Positions 47,301 to 54,430 of a stretch of 64,000 bases of DNA are shown one piece after another. This stretch comes from Lachnoclostridium sp. An76 (GTDB lineage Bacteria > Bacillota > Clostridia > Lachnospirales > Lachnospiraceae), in contig NZ_NFHL01000008.1 in assembly GCF_002161355.1 (NCBI RefSeq), positions 62,001 to 126,000 on the forward strand, written 5' to 3'. Within the stretch, counting starts at the first letter, position 1, and each line of letters opens with the position of its first letter. The notes under the pieces are model-generated. The model made no database searches, was not told the origin of the DNA, and was given only the letters and a program-made list of their open reading frames with translations. The translations under genes were made by a program, and so were the position numbers.

Positions 47301-47662
47301 ACCTCCAGGCAGCGGTTGACGCTCTGAAGGGGCTGGATGAGAATCGCTACACAGCTGATTCCTGGGCGGTATTTAAGAATGCTCTGGATGCTGCGCAGGC
47401 AGTCCTGGATAAGGAAGGGGCTTCTGATCAGGAATATACAGATGCGCTTGCAGCGCTTGATGCGGCTTACAGAGGTCTGATCGAGAAAGAAACACCAGTC
47501 GGTCCGTCCAAACCGGGCAGCGGCAGTGCAGGCGGAAGCAGCACTGACGGAGACAAAGCAGTCCAGACAGGAGACGCCGCAGTACCGGCAGGACTCCTCG
47601 CGGTACTTGCGGTCTCCGGCGGAGCAGTCGTAGTGCTTGCACGCAGGAAAAAAGTAAGATAA
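41303..47662 (+). CDS. Cell-wall-anchored multidomain glycoside hydrolase family 31 protein
   Basis: A 2119-residue exported enzyme. Signal peptide residues 1-33 (cleavage near VFA-APEE). GH31 catalytic region about 150-860: nucleophile Asp494 in TTLKTDVAWVG, acid/base Asp545 in WTGDQSGG. Then fibronectin III-like (970-1050), F5/8C/CBM32 (1051-1206), dockerin-like (1213-1276), cohesin-like (1283-1410), an unassigned beta domain (1430-1596), a Big-like domain (1598-1688), FIVAR (1693-1760), second F5/8C (1767-1913), two more FIVAR (1917-2063), and a Gly/Ser linker ending VQTGD (2087-2091) + helix + RRKK, a non-LPXTG sorting signal. It probably trims alpha-glucosides or mucin/host glycans at the surface. 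GH31 is firm; later domain limits are approximate. Confidence 0.9.
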   Translation: MKKRQKQILTGSMAFVMTFTTAASMLPADVFAAPEEFRGQLSSVTDVKDDGNVVYVEFNDGAVEAKITFLEEGIFRYNVDPTGEFSKYAAPRSASHKGRIQQRPDESGDYSHPAAKVTEDGDNVTITAGTTSIVFDKGTALMTVKNGDQVVMQEKEPLRINDSSTVQTLVKQDAEDFFGGGTQNGRFVHTGESINIVNESGWTDGGVASPNPFYYTTGGYGVLRNTFADGWYDFGEDSADTVTTEHREAELDAYYFVSDTADKTSTVQNLLQDYYTVTGNPVLLPEYGFYLGHLNAYNRDSWDTNYYEETNAETETTYRAQAWTTKGTDSSDSEGTTVYENGRAAGYVLSGEYAAETLNGHGPSVAAENFPAGTETPYEYSARHVLDTYQEYDMPLGFFLPNDGYGAGYGQNGYYKTGGVDEDGSSSAERLAAVEANVENLAEFTKYANSKGVATGLWTQSYLVPDSNPNTYWHLLRDFAAEVKTGGVTTLKTDVAWVGNGYSMQLDGVKMAYETVTTSVGMRPNIISLDGWAGSQRYNSVWTGDQSGGQWEYIRFHIPTYIGQSLSGNPNIGSDMDGIHGGAPLIAARDYQWKSMTPQMLDMDGWGSYVKAPYTHGDPYTGISRMYLKLKAQMMPYTYTNAYAAANIDTGNGDTGLPMVRAMFLEFPEDDYAASKAMQYQYMYGPSLLVAPVYQDTEADAEGNDIRNNIYLPNDDGEETVWIDYFTGEQYQGGQAVNGYDAPLWKLPLFVKNGAIIPMYEENNNPETDLDKSNRIVEFWPAGSTEYTVIEDDGSTMTNETTEDEEYGTIDHISYGGHVSTKLTSVVEDDTVTLTAEASEGSYVGYDKNKNTEFIVNVSEKPEGIVAKNGDQELKVKEVDTLADFEQTVPGEKEVVYFYDASPAIKTYIPDESKEQKLQEMVADVKVAPKLHVKFAETDASKNAQTLVINGFANDGEFGKDQLNENLAAPTPTAPEESKTPTSIHVTWEPVADAESYEVMVDGIINSVGSNTYFDHVDLVYNSEHTYQVRSRNAEGYSEWSTELKTNSLDDPWRNVPDATVSWSGGDQWGALANATDHNTATMFHSTGNVVNDAVPFILDLGQGYRLDEFRYYPRGEGQGGDGNVGVNSNGTVQQMDVYISLDGQNWKQMHVGADDPWSYVEDTSIDDNVKTVELNGEFARYVKLVVTRSNGGFFAANELAVYKVDGSKGFAVGSIAINGNSEVTDTDFTNLANYLGICSEAPAFATQVAQYGLDINYNNVYDVYDYAYTLFKLDGGTKKTGSVAGNALLLASAESLNTGDTLTIDVYADNVENLNAFGEVLYYDNDQLEFAKIEGGAATIDMENLSIAQSGYENPYVNLAFANRGDKDLYSGSGILATITMTAKTDIENVADAIDLSSVMLIGPDYSVITTDAGNVPTIPEVPEGTTTEYGVSDFTITMTNEWLEEDDGTNVQKIVQGQSYDPLFNGTKGREFEFKYTAQSEDAEKLPDYVQLPTTMHFAFNTPSPLTNFVVYNAESGTNGYLTSVKAVVTFEDDSTKEISFDSEAASYDFAVGSDQNVKNVDITFLSSKGTATYDEPQENRMLTLGEIDFLYTDTIKVTGIAPAEDNVTELYVGYLADVNAVITPENAPNQFFKVESSDPSVASILTLADENGYPIYKVRGMSEGTAKIKLISAADETITAEYTVNVKAGVDKSALQAVYDQYKNTPESLYTEESYQEFKTELDNAAAILAKVDATRSEVETATVTLEQKYKALEVVPVDDSLALDSEIVASADGPYSESNTADKMFDGDIKSFWESPYGGSDANLPKDVIITLDDIYRLEQVSFTSHTIQNGGVTEYEVAVSVDGQTWTKVAAGSVDPEEYKQGRNVTVDARFLPVNAQYVKFTVLGAVGRVPAEDNMYGRIAEMQLFGTSQSAIDKEQAQAELQAKVDAMKAKPNLNYTVDSWNAFQAKIAEAEAMLENPGEYTAQNMRDMATVLDNAFAALKVNDQPGETTPKENLQAAVDALKGLDENRYTADSWAVFKNALDAAQAVLDKEGASDQEYTDALAALDAAYRGLIEKETPVGPSKPGSGSAGGSSTDGDKAVQTGDAAVPAGLLAVLAVSGGAVVVLARRKKVR

Positions 47663-47712
47663 AACAAAAACAAAACACGTGGTAAAATATCAGTTTATTG
47701 CTGATATGTGTT

Positions 47713-47765
47713 CTCCCTTCCGAGGGGCGGGGTTATAGGACCTGTCTCCCGGGAGGGAGTTTTTT
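47713..47765 (+). terminator. Rho-independent terminator after the GH31 gene
   Basis: CTCCCTTCCG (from 47713) pairs with CGGGAGGGAG (to about 47759) and is followed by six T. The long loop contains a GGGG/CCTGTC-rich segment. Confidence 0.85.
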
Positions 47766-47772
47766 GCGTTTT

Positions 47773-47849
47773 GGGACAGGTTGAAATCGGATTGGGGACG
47801 TAGTCAAATCGCATTTGACTACGTCCCCGATCCGATTTCAACCTGTCCC
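47773..47849. repeat. Solitary REP-family double palindrome, 77 bp
   Basis: An outer perfect 20-bp inverted repeat (GGGACAGGTTGAAATCGGAT at 47773-47792 and its complement at 47830-47849) encloses a 35-base palindrome GGGGACGTAG...CTACGTCCCC (47794-47828). The architecture and core equal the repeats flanking the transposase at 11 kb, without any gene inside. It looks like a non-autonomous copy. It sits between the GH31 terminator and the feoAB promoter. Confidence 0.9.
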
Positions 47850-47853
47850 TGAA

Positions 47854-47882
47854 TTGACTTCTCTAATTGAAGTGTATATAAT
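47854..47882 (+). promoter_or_regulatory. Promoter of feoAB
   Basis: TTGACT (47854-47859) and TATAAT (47877-47882) with a 17-base spacer, starting 5 bases after the REP-like palindrome. GTTGAGAAATATTATCAATAG just downstream (47887-47907) is a loose inverted repeat that might be a metal-regulator site; no clear Fur box is seen. Confidence 0.8.
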
Positions 47883-47932
47883 GACTGTTGAGAAATATTA
47901 TCAATAGCACACATACGAAGGAAGACGAGTAC

Positions 47933-48160
47933 ATGAGACTGAAAGAAGGAAAGAATCACCATACATATGTGGTCGAGAGGATCGAGACCGAGCTGGACCT
48001 GGAGCGCAGGCTTGAGGCGCTTGGCCTGACAGAAGGCTCAAGGATCACGATCTTAAATAATGATAAAAAAGGTGCTATGACCGTGAAATTCCGCGGGACG
48101 CGCTTCGCGCTCGGGAGACGTATTGCAGACAGTATCTTCGTAAAGGAGGATGCGGCATGA
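47933..48160 (+). CDS. feoA: Ferrous iron transport protein FeoA
   Basis: A 75-residue SH3-like protein. ATG 47933 follows GAAGGAAG; a start at 47888 would be within the promoter transcript but lacks a ribosome site. The family pattern ERRLEALGLTEGSRITIL...FRGTRFALGRRIADSIFV is clear. FeoA assists the FeoB channel in taking up Fe(II), the main soluble iron in an anoxic gut. Its stop overlaps the feoB ATG by 4 bases. Confidence 0.9.
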   Translation: MRLKEGKNHHTYVVERIETELDLERRLEALGLTEGSRITILNNDKKGAMTVKFRGTRFALGRRIADSIFVKEDAA

Positions 48161-50202
48161 GCGGGAAAGTGATCAATGTAGGCTTTATCGGTAATCCGAA
48201 CTGTGGGAAGACGACTCTTTTTAACGCGTACACCGGAGCAAACTTAAAGGTCGCGAACTGGCCCGGCGTTACCGTGGAGAAAAAAGAAGGGAAGACAACA
48301 TATAAAGGGCAGGAGTTCAAGCTGATCGACCTGCCGGGCATTTACAGCCTGACGTCCTATACGATGGAAGAGAAGGTGTCCAGAGAGTGTATCATGAGCG
48401 ATGAGGTAGATGTGATCGTGGACGTAGTCGATGCGTCCAGCCTGGAGAGGAACCTCTACCTGACACTCCAGCTCATCGAGCTGGGCAAGCCGGTCGTGCT
48501 GGCTCTGAACATGATGGACGTGGTCGAAGAGCGGGGCATGGAGATCGACCTGCACCGTCTGCCGGAGATGCTGGGGATCCCCGCGATCCCGGTTTCCGCC
48601 AGGAAAAGGAGCGGGCTGGAGATCCTGATGCACGCGGTGGCGCACCACAATGAATACGCGAAGCCGGGTCCCTTTATCCACCATCACCCGGACAAGACCG
48701 GGCACAGGCATGACCACCACAGTGAATATGCCATGGTATATGACGATGTGATCGAGGATAAGATTGACGCAGTCATTGAGAAATACCGCGCAAAATACCC
48801 GGACATGCAGAACATGCGCTGGCATGCGATCAAAGTTCTGGAGCAGGACCAGTCTGTACTGGAGCGTTATCCGGTGGACCTGGATGGTATCGTGGACCGC
48901 AGTTATGAGAAGGATATCATCAATGAAAAATATGATTTTATAGAAGAAGTGATCGAGGAGACGCTGGTAAATAAGAGCGAGAAGGAAGAGCGGACAGAGC
49001 GTGCTGACCGGTTCATGACCGGGAAATGGCTGGGGCTTCCGATCTTTCTGCTCATCATGGCTCTTGTGTTTTTCCTGACATTCGCGGTGGGCGACTGGCT
49101 GAAAGGATATTTTGAGACAGGGCTGGAACTGTTCAGCGGCTTTGTGAGTAATGGGCTCCAGGCCGTGGGAACATCGCCTCTGCTGGAATCCCTGATCGTG
49201 GACGGGATCATTTCCGGCGTGGGCGGTATCCTTACGTTCCTGCCGAATATCTTCATCCTCTTCCTGGCGCTCGCGTTTCTCGAGGACAGCGGGTACATGG
49301 CCAGGGTAGCATATGTGATGGATGACATTATGGGGCATCTGGGACTGTCGGGAAGGGCGTTCCTGCCTATGCTCCTGGGATTCGGCTGCTCCGTGCCGGC
49401 GGTCATGGCGTCGCGGGCGCTGGAACACAAAAAAGACCGACTGAAGACGATCCTTGTGACGCCATTTATGTCGTGCAGCGCAAGGCTTCCGATCTACGTC
49501 CTGTTTTCCTCTATGTTTTTCGGGAAATATGCGATGCTTGCCTGCTATTCCATGTATCTCCTCGGTATCGTGATCGCGATCCTGACCGCGTATATCATCT
49601 CCAAGATCGATGGGAGCAAGGCGGAACACGCGCTCCTGATCGAGCTGCCGGAATATAAGGCGCCGAATGCCAGGACGATCGCGGTGTATGTGTGGGAGAA
49701 GGTAAAGGACTACCTGACAAAGGCAGGGACAGTCATCTTTTTCGCGTCCATCGTTATGTGGCTTTTGTTAAATGTCGGTCCGTCCGGTTTTGTGACTGAT
49801 ATCACGGAGAGCTTCGGGGCTGTGATCGGGAAAGCTATCGTGCCGTTCTTCAGGCCTCTGGGGCTCGGGTACTGGCAGATCGTCGTCGCCCTCATCTCGG
49901 GGATCGCGGCGAAAGAGGTGGTCGTATCCAGCTGCAGCGTCCTCTTCGGGATCCAGAATATCACGACCGCTCATGGTATGGACAGCTTCGTGGCGACGCT
50001 GGGGGCGATGGGATTCGGCGCGGCGAACGCATATGCGCTGATGGTATTCTGTCTCCTGTATGTGCCCTGTACGGCGACGATCGCTACGATCCGCAGGGAA
50101 GTGGGAAGTACGAAGACCACGGCAGGGATCGTGCTTTTCCAGCTTGCAGTGGCGTGGGTAATAAGCTTTATCGCATTCCATGTGGCAGGTCTGTTCATGT
50201 AA
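48157..50202 (+). CDS. feoB: Ferrous iron transporter FeoB
   Basis: A 681-residue membrane GTPase. G motifs in the N-terminal domain: GFIGNPNCGKTTLFN (G1), DLPGIYSLTSY (G3, DxPG) and ALNMMDVVEE (G4, NxxD). A His-rich stretch (FIHHHPDKTGHRHDHH) follows near residue 175 and may bind metal. The C-terminal half has two Gate domains and about 8-10 helices, including LMLLGFGCSVPAVMASRALE and TPFMSCSARLPIYVLFSS. It is cotranscribed with feoA. Confidence 0.95.
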   Translation: MSGKVINVGFIGNPNCGKTTLFNAYTGANLKVANWPGVTVEKKEGKTTYKGQEFKLIDLPGIYSLTSYTMEEKVSRECIMSDEVDVIVDVVDASSLERNLYLTLQLIELGKPVVLALNMMDVVEERGMEIDLHRLPEMLGIPAIPVSARKRSGLEILMHAVAHHNEYAKPGPFIHHHPDKTGHRHDHHSEYAMVYDDVIEDKIDAVIEKYRAKYPDMQNMRWHAIKVLEQDQSVLERYPVDLDGIVDRSYEKDIINEKYDFIEEVIEETLVNKSEKEERTERADRFMTGKWLGLPIFLLIMALVFFLTFAVGDWLKGYFETGLELFSGFVSNGLQAVGTSPLLESLIVDGIISGVGGILTFLPNIFILFLALAFLEDSGYMARVAYVMDDIMGHLGLSGRAFLPMLLGFGCSVPAVMASRALEHKKDRLKTILVTPFMSCSARLPIYVLFSSMFFGKYAMLACYSMYLLGIVIAILTAYIISKIDGSKAEHALLIELPEYKAPNARTIAVYVWEKVKDYLTKAGTVIFFASIVMWLLLNVGPSGFVTDITESFGAVIGKAIVPFFRPLGLGYWQIVVALISGIAAKEVVVSSCSVLFGIQNITTAHGMDSFVATLGAMGFGAANAYALMVFCLLYVPCTATIATIRREVGSTKTTAGIVLFQLAVAWVISFIAFHVAGLFM

Positions 50203-50259
50203 AAAGATCAGAGAAGAGCCCCTGGGACTTAGCTGCCGCATTATATACAAAGCAGGTTT

Positions 50260-51024
50260 TCAATATTTTATGGAAGTGAGCAGAAGACCTTTTGCATCAC
50301 AGGTAACAGCAGACGTTTCCTTCCCGGAAAAAATAAGCGGGATGACGTCTGCTGTCCGTTTTTGCATCCCGATTTCAAGAAGCACGCTGACAATGCGCAG
50401 CGGCATCTGATAGAGAAAATCATCTGCGGTGAGAGAGATGACCAGGGTGTCCGCATCGTTGGACGCGGGGGATGGCGTTTCTTTGATGTGTTCAAACCGG
50501 ATGTCATAAAGAGTTTTTTCCGTCCCTTTTTTCTTCCGGGCACCGGAAAAAGAGCCGAAGTCATGCGTGCCTTTCAGCAGGCCGGCGGCTGTTTCCATTA
50601 GGCTGATATCAGGACAGGGAGATATACTGGCGGTGTAAGCTGATGTAAATATGTCATACACAGGTGCAGTGCAGATGTGGTATCCGTAAGTGCGGCGCTT
50701 TGCGTTCAGATCCGCCCGGAAGCGCTCCGGCTCCGCTTCGGCTGACAGGACAGAGATATCCTGAGGAAGGAAGCGGTTCAGTTCAGCGCGGAACTGTTCT
50801 GGTGTCAGCGCTGCTTCAGTGTGGAAACTGACAGTCTGGGAGAGTGCGTGGACTCCTGGCTCAGTCTTTGCGCCTGCGTAAAGCACAATATCCTCTCCGG
50901 TCATCCTGCACAGCGCAGAGATTATTTTATAGGAAACTGTTTTTTCAAAACCGTCTTTCGGCGGGCGCTGCCAGCCAAGATAACGTGTTCCTTTGTACTG
51001 AAGGGTGAGCCTGATATTCTGCAT
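50260..51024 (-). CDS. TruA-like pseudouridine synthase with altered catalytic residue
   Basis: A 254-residue protein. The TruA fold is evident from LTLQYKGTRYLGWQ, the motif AGAKTEPGVHALSQTVSF, RRTYGYHI, GTHDFGSFSGARKKKGTEKTLYDI and DDFLYQMPLRIVSVLLEIG. TruA forms pseudouridine at positions 38-40 of tRNA using the Asp of AGRTDAGVHA. Here that residue is Glu55 (KTEPGVHA) and the preceding Arg is Lys. The protein may therefore be inactive, altered, or a paralogue beside a normal truA elsewhere. It lies opposite to its neighbours; the 57-bp gap to feoB holds no clear terminator. Confidence 0.8.
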   Translation of the reverse strand: MQNIRLTLQYKGTRYLGWQRPPKDGFEKTVSYKIISALCRMTGEDIVLYAGAKTEPGVHALSQTVSFHTEAALTPEQFRAELNRFLPQDISVLSAEAEPERFRADLNAKRRTYGYHICTAPVYDIFTSAYTASISPCPDISLMETAAGLLKGTHDFGSFSGARKKKGTEKTLYDIRFEHIKETPSPASNDADTLVISLTADDFLYQMPLRIVSVLLEIGMQKRTADVIPLIFSGKETSAVTCDAKGLLLTSIKY

Positions 51025-51259
51025 GAATTTCCTCCTGGTCTGTGGTTTCAGATTTTAAGCCTGCCTTTAGCAGATTGGTTTTCTGGATGTAATTGTAACA
51101 GAAGACAGAGAAAATTCCCAGATTTTATGTTATACTGATTTTGAAAACATGGTGTACTGACCTGATAAGAGGAAATATCCTGATAAAGGGAAATTTTCCG
51201 TAAAGGCGGGCAGAGATACGAAGAGCAGTGGCCGTAAATGAGTAGGAGAATGAGCGAAG

Positions 51260-51886
51260 ATGAGGAAGGATGCGTTATTAACTGGCATGATGGCTTTGGC
51301 AGCAGTGTCGGTCCTGCTGACCGGGTGTACAGATGTAACAAATGAAAAGCCTGTGATCTATCTTTATCCGGAGCAGGTGCAGGAAGTGTATGTGCAGCTT
51401 GAACTTGACGGAGAATTTACATGTACTTACCCGGAGTATGATAACGGATGGAAAGTAAAGGCATATCCTGACGGGACACTTCGGGATCAGGACACAGGAA
51501 AAGAATATAATTATCTGTTTTGGGAAGGCACATCCGGGACTGAATATGACCTCAGCAGGGGTTTTGTCGTTGAGGGAAAGGATACGGCGGGATTTCTGGA
51601 GGAAAAACTGGCGTACCTGGGCTTAAATGAAAAGGAAAGAAATGAATTTATTGTTTACTGGCTTCCCCGTATGGAGGATAATAAATATAATCTGATCACT
51701 TTCCAGGGGGAAGATTATACAGAACATGCAAAGCTGAAGATCAGCCCGGAACCGGACAGTATCCTTCGTGTATTCATGGTTTATAAGCCGCTTGATAAAG
51801 CGATCAATATACCTGAGCAGGAGTTGGAACCGTTTGAGAGAGAAGGCTTTACTGTCATTGAGTGGGGCGGAGCGGAAATGGAGTGA
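51260..51886 (+). CDS. Hypothetical lipoprotein
   Basis: A 208-residue exported lipoprotein. Signal peptide MRKDALLTGMMALAAVSVLL followed by the lipobox LLTGC (Cys23). The mature part begins with NEKPVIYLYPEQVQEVYVQLELDG, a KPVIYLYP pattern seen in a family of uncharacterised secreted Firmicute proteins, and is rich in Trp, Tyr and acidic residues, suggesting a beta-sandwich. No enzymatic motif is visible. It ends 4 bases before the thioesterase ATG and so is probably cotranscribed with it. Confidence 0.7.
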   Translation: MRKDALLTGMMALAAVSVLLTGCTDVTNEKPVIYLYPEQVQEVYVQLELDGEFTCTYPEYDNGWKVKAYPDGTLRDQDTGKEYNYLFWEGTSGTEYDLSRGFVVEGKDTAGFLEEKLAYLGLNEKERNEFIVYWLPRMEDNKYNLITFQGEDYTEHAKLKISPEPDSILRVFMVYKPLDKAINIPEQELEPFEREGFTVIEWGGAEME

Positions 51887-51890
51887 AATT

Positions 51891-52373
51891 ATGAATGTTA
51901 TAGAGGAAAGAAAAGTTTCAGACTCAATGGTAGAGACCGTGCACATGGTCAGGCCGAATCATATGAACGCGGCGGGCAGGCTCTTCGGAGGCATGCTCAT
52001 GCAGTGGCTTGACGAAGTGGCCGGGTTAGTGGCAAAGAGGCATACAAGGTCAAATGTCATCACAGCGTCCGTTGACAACCTGCATTTTATCCATGGGGCG
52101 TACCAGGGCGAGATGGTCGTGATCATCGGCAAAGTCACTTATGTGGGAAATTCATCCATGGAGGTGCGGGTGGACACTTATGTGGAACATCTGGAGGACG
52201 GGATGCGCCATGCGATAAACAGGGCGTATTTTACGATGGTGGCACTGGATGAGAACGATAAGCCGAAAAAGGCGCCAAGGCTCATACTGGAGACAGAGGC
52301 CGAAAAGGCAGAGTGGGCGGCCGCGGAGAAACGGCGGGAAATGCGGATGAGGAGAAAAAAAGAAGGGTTCTGA
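51891..52373 (+). CDS. Acyl-CoA thioesterase, hotdog fold
   Basis: A 160-residue enzyme of the YciA/cytosolic long-chain acyl-CoA hydrolase group. ATG 51891 follows ATGGAG. The conserved block MVRPNHMNAAGRLFGGMLMQWLDEVAGLVAKRHTRSNVITASVDNLHF contains the Asn-x-x-Gly-x-x-FGG-x-x-x-x-x-x-D signature with catalytic Asp. The tail is short and basic. It hydrolyses acyl-CoA to free acid and CoA. The DUF5721-type gene follows on the other strand with its stop one base beyond. Confidence 0.88.
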   Translation: MNVIEERKVSDSMVETVHMVRPNHMNAAGRLFGGMLMQWLDEVAGLVAKRHTRSNVITASVDNLHFIHGAYQGEMVVIIGKVTYVGNSSMEVRVDTYVEHLEDGMRHAINRAYFTMVALDENDKPKKAPRLILETEAEKAEWAAAEKRREMRMRRKKEGF

Positions 52374-52859
52374 TCACATCTTCTCGAATGCGATCTGTTT
52401 CTGCTCCAGGAATTTTTCTACCGTTTCGTCCCATGCATGTTCCAGTGTCTTATCCATTGTGAATGTTTTGAAAGATGTTCCGGTCACACAGGACAGGCGT
52501 GTGCCGTCGAACTGGATGTTCATGTAGAGCCCCTGTACGCTGTCCGGGTCCAGCGAGGGTGTGCTCTGCGCGATCAGGCGGCTGATGTTCCTGCGCGACA
52601 GGCTGAATATGAATCGAAAGCTTAACGGGGTGCGTTTCCCTTTGATCACAGAGAAGCAGAAGTCCCGCACATTTTTCCAGGGGGAGTACTCGGGCAGATC
52701 CGCCCCGGTGTCAAAGAAATCTTTCTGTATAAAACCATCGATCCTGAATGTGTTAAATGTGACGATCTCCCCTTCGATAAAAGAAAAGTGATCGAATGTA
52801 TCCGCGAGAAGCAGATGGGACATAAATTCTTTTGTGTTTGTCAGGGCAAATGCGATCAT
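52374..52859 (-). CDS. DUF5721-type hypothetical protein
   Basis: A 161-residue cytoplasmic protein (MIAFALTNTKEFMSHLLLADTFDHF...). It has the look of the DUF5721 family found in Lachnospiraceae, with conserved W in SPWKNVRDFCFSVIKGKRTPLSF and the end DKTLEHAWDETVEKFLEQKQI. Function is unknown and no catalytic motif can be seen. The ATG follows AAAGGAGCAC. It converges on the thioesterase gene with no gap, so the transcripts overlap. Confidence 0.6.
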   Translation of the reverse strand: MIAFALTNTKEFMSHLLLADTFDHFSFIEGEIVTFNTFRIDGFIQKDFFDTGADLPEYSPWKNVRDFCFSVIKGKRTPLSFRFIFSLSRRNISRLIAQSTPSLDPDSVQGLYMNIQFDGTRLSCVTGTSFKTFTMDKTLEHAWDETVEKFLEQKQIAFEKM

Positions 52860-52974
52860 GGTGTGCTCCTTTGGTTGAATATTTTCAGTAACAGCTGACC
52901 CGTTGGGCTGTCTGTTTTCCAGGACAGCGCGTCCGGACTGTTACCCATTGTACCACAAAAGAGGAGTGCCGTCA

Positions 52975-53003
52975 TTGACTTTTAGGATTAAAAAAAGTAT
53001 TAT
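52975..53003 (+). promoter_or_regulatory. Promoter of the SGNH/DUF4358/MBOAT cluster
   Basis: TTGACT (52975-52980) and TATTAT (52998-53003) with a 17-base spacer, 82 bases ahead of the SGNH gene. Confidence 0.7.
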
Positions 53004-53084
53004 TAATAGATGATACGGCGGCGGGGTTCTGCCGCGTGTTATCTGACAGTCAGAGTAGATTCACACAGAGAGCAAGAGTGATTT

Positions 53085-53840
53085 ATGGACAGGATAAGAC
53101 AGAGAACGAAAAGGCGGATCGTCCTCGGCGTGTGTATCGCGGCAGCTGCTGCGGCGGTCATCCTTATCGTGCTGGCGGTGAGAGGCCTCCTGCATAAAGG
53201 GGCGGATACATCGGCCGGGGTAGAATACATTAAGGCTGAGGAGGCTGGGGATATAACGGCGATCGAAAAAAAGATCAGCCTGCTCGAGCAGCAGGACGGC
53301 AGTGGAGAAGAAGGGCGCAGCATTAAGGAGAGATTTGCAGGGGCTGTGATCCTTGGGGATTCTGTAGCCGAAGGATTCGAGGAGTATGATATCCTGAATG
53401 CTTCAAGCGTGGCAGCGGAGATCGGGGTGCATCTGGATGAGCTGGACGGACAGATTTCAAAGGTAAAGGAATTAAGTCCCGGCGTCCTGTTCCTGTACCT
53501 GGGGATGAACGATGTGACTGCGACAAACGGGGATGTGGACAGGTTTGTTTCGGAATACAAGAGTGTCCTCGACCGGCTCAGGGAAGAAGTGCCGGACGCG
53601 CACATTTTTGTCAATTCGATCTTCCCGGTCCAGGAAAAGGCGTTGGAAGAAGAACCTCTTCTGGAGAAGATCCCGGAATACAATGACGCGCTGAAGGAGC
53701 TCTGCGACGGCCAGACGATCGCATTTATCGACAATACAGATCTGGTATCGGATCAGTATTATGAGCAGGACGGGATCCACTTTAAGGCGGATTTTTATCC
53801 GGTCTGGGCAGAGCATATGGCGGAGGTGGCATCATTATGA
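53085..53840 (+). CDS. Membrane-anchored SGNH hydrolase
   Basis: A 251-residue protein with one N-terminal transmembrane helix (RIVLGVCIAAAAAAVILIVLAV) and an extracytoplasmic SGNH/GDSL domain. Catalytic elements: AVILGDSVAEG with nucleophile Ser93, YLGMNDV with Asn142 and QDGIHFKAD with Asp and His near the end. Such enzymes transfer or remove O-acetyl groups on wall polymers. It starts a cluster with DUF4358, MBOAT and DHHW genes, all consistent with polysaccharide acetylation. It overlaps the DUF4358 gene by 4 bases. Confidence 0.8.
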   Translation: MDRIRQRTKRRIVLGVCIAAAAAAVILIVLAVRGLLHKGADTSAGVEYIKAEEAGDITAIEKKISLLEQQDGSGEEGRSIKERFAGAVILGDSVAEGFEEYDILNASSVAAEIGVHLDELDGQISKVKELSPGVLFLYLGMNDVTATNGDVDRFVSEYKSVLDRLREEVPDAHIFVNSIFPVQEKALEEEPLLEKIPEYNDALKELCDGQTIAFIDNTDLVSDQYYEQDGIHFKADFYPVWAEHMAEVASL

Positions 53841-54322
53841 AAACAGGTGGATTTACGTTCAGCCGGGTTATGAAATATGTTGTCCTTGGACTGCTCATAG
53901 CGTTTGTGGTGCTGCTCATGATCTATGCCAGCGGGAGCAGCCGTCCATTTGAGGAAGTGGAAGACGCAGTGAGCAGTTCTCTTGATAAAAGCAATCTGGT
54001 CCGTAAGGACGGGGCGGCTTTTAAGAGGGAGTTCGGCTTGAGCGAAGCAGATTATGCGGGCGTTATGTATTATGCCTCGGAGTTCAGTATCTCTGCGGAG
54101 GAGGTGCTGGTCATACTGGTGAAAGATGAAAGCCAGGTCCAGGAGGTCATGGAAGCGATCGACAGGCAGGTCGAGGCGAGGAAGAATGATTTTGACGGTT
54201 ATGCACCGGAAGAGGTAAAGCTTTTGGAGGATGCGAAGCAGAGCGTGAGGGGGAGATATATCTTCTTTGCTGCTGCGCCAAAGGCTGAGGAATATCTGGA
54301 GGCCTTCAGCAGCAGCCTGTGA
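53837..54322 (+). CDS. DUF4358 protein
   Basis: A 161-residue protein with an N-terminal transmembrane helix (VMKYVVLGLLIAFVVLLMIYA) and an extracellular domain matching DUF4358 (VKDESQVQEVMEAIDRQVEARKNDFDGYAPEEVKLLE). In Lachnospiraceae this family is often encoded with SGNH and MBOAT acylation genes, as here, but its role is not established. ATG 53837 overlaps the preceding stop as ATGA. Confidence 0.78.
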   Translation: MKTGGFTFSRVMKYVVLGLLIAFVVLLMIYASGSSRPFEEVEDAVSSSLDKSNLVRKDGAAFKREFGLSEADYAGVMYYASEFSISAEEVLVILVKDESQVQEVMEAIDRQVEARKNDFDGYAPEEVKLLEDAKQSVRGRYIFFAAAPKAEEYLEAFSSSL

Positions 54323-54336
54323 TCTGTCGTGAGGCG

Positions 54337-54389
54337 GCCGGCTTGTTTTCAGGGCAGCCGGCATATTTTCGGGACAGCCGGCAGGCCGG
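54337..54389. repeat. 20-bp imperfect tandem repeat
   Basis: GCCGGCTTGTTTTCAGGGCA (54337-54356), GCCGGCATATTTTCGGGACA (54357-54376) and a partial GCCGGCAGGCCGG form two and a half units in the gap between the DUF4358 and MBOAT genes. The GCCGGC cores can pair with each other as an mRNA hairpin. Confidence 0.65.
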
Positions 54390-54430
54390 AGTGATACGTA
54401 GCCCATGGGGCTAAGAGAGGAATCTGTTAC

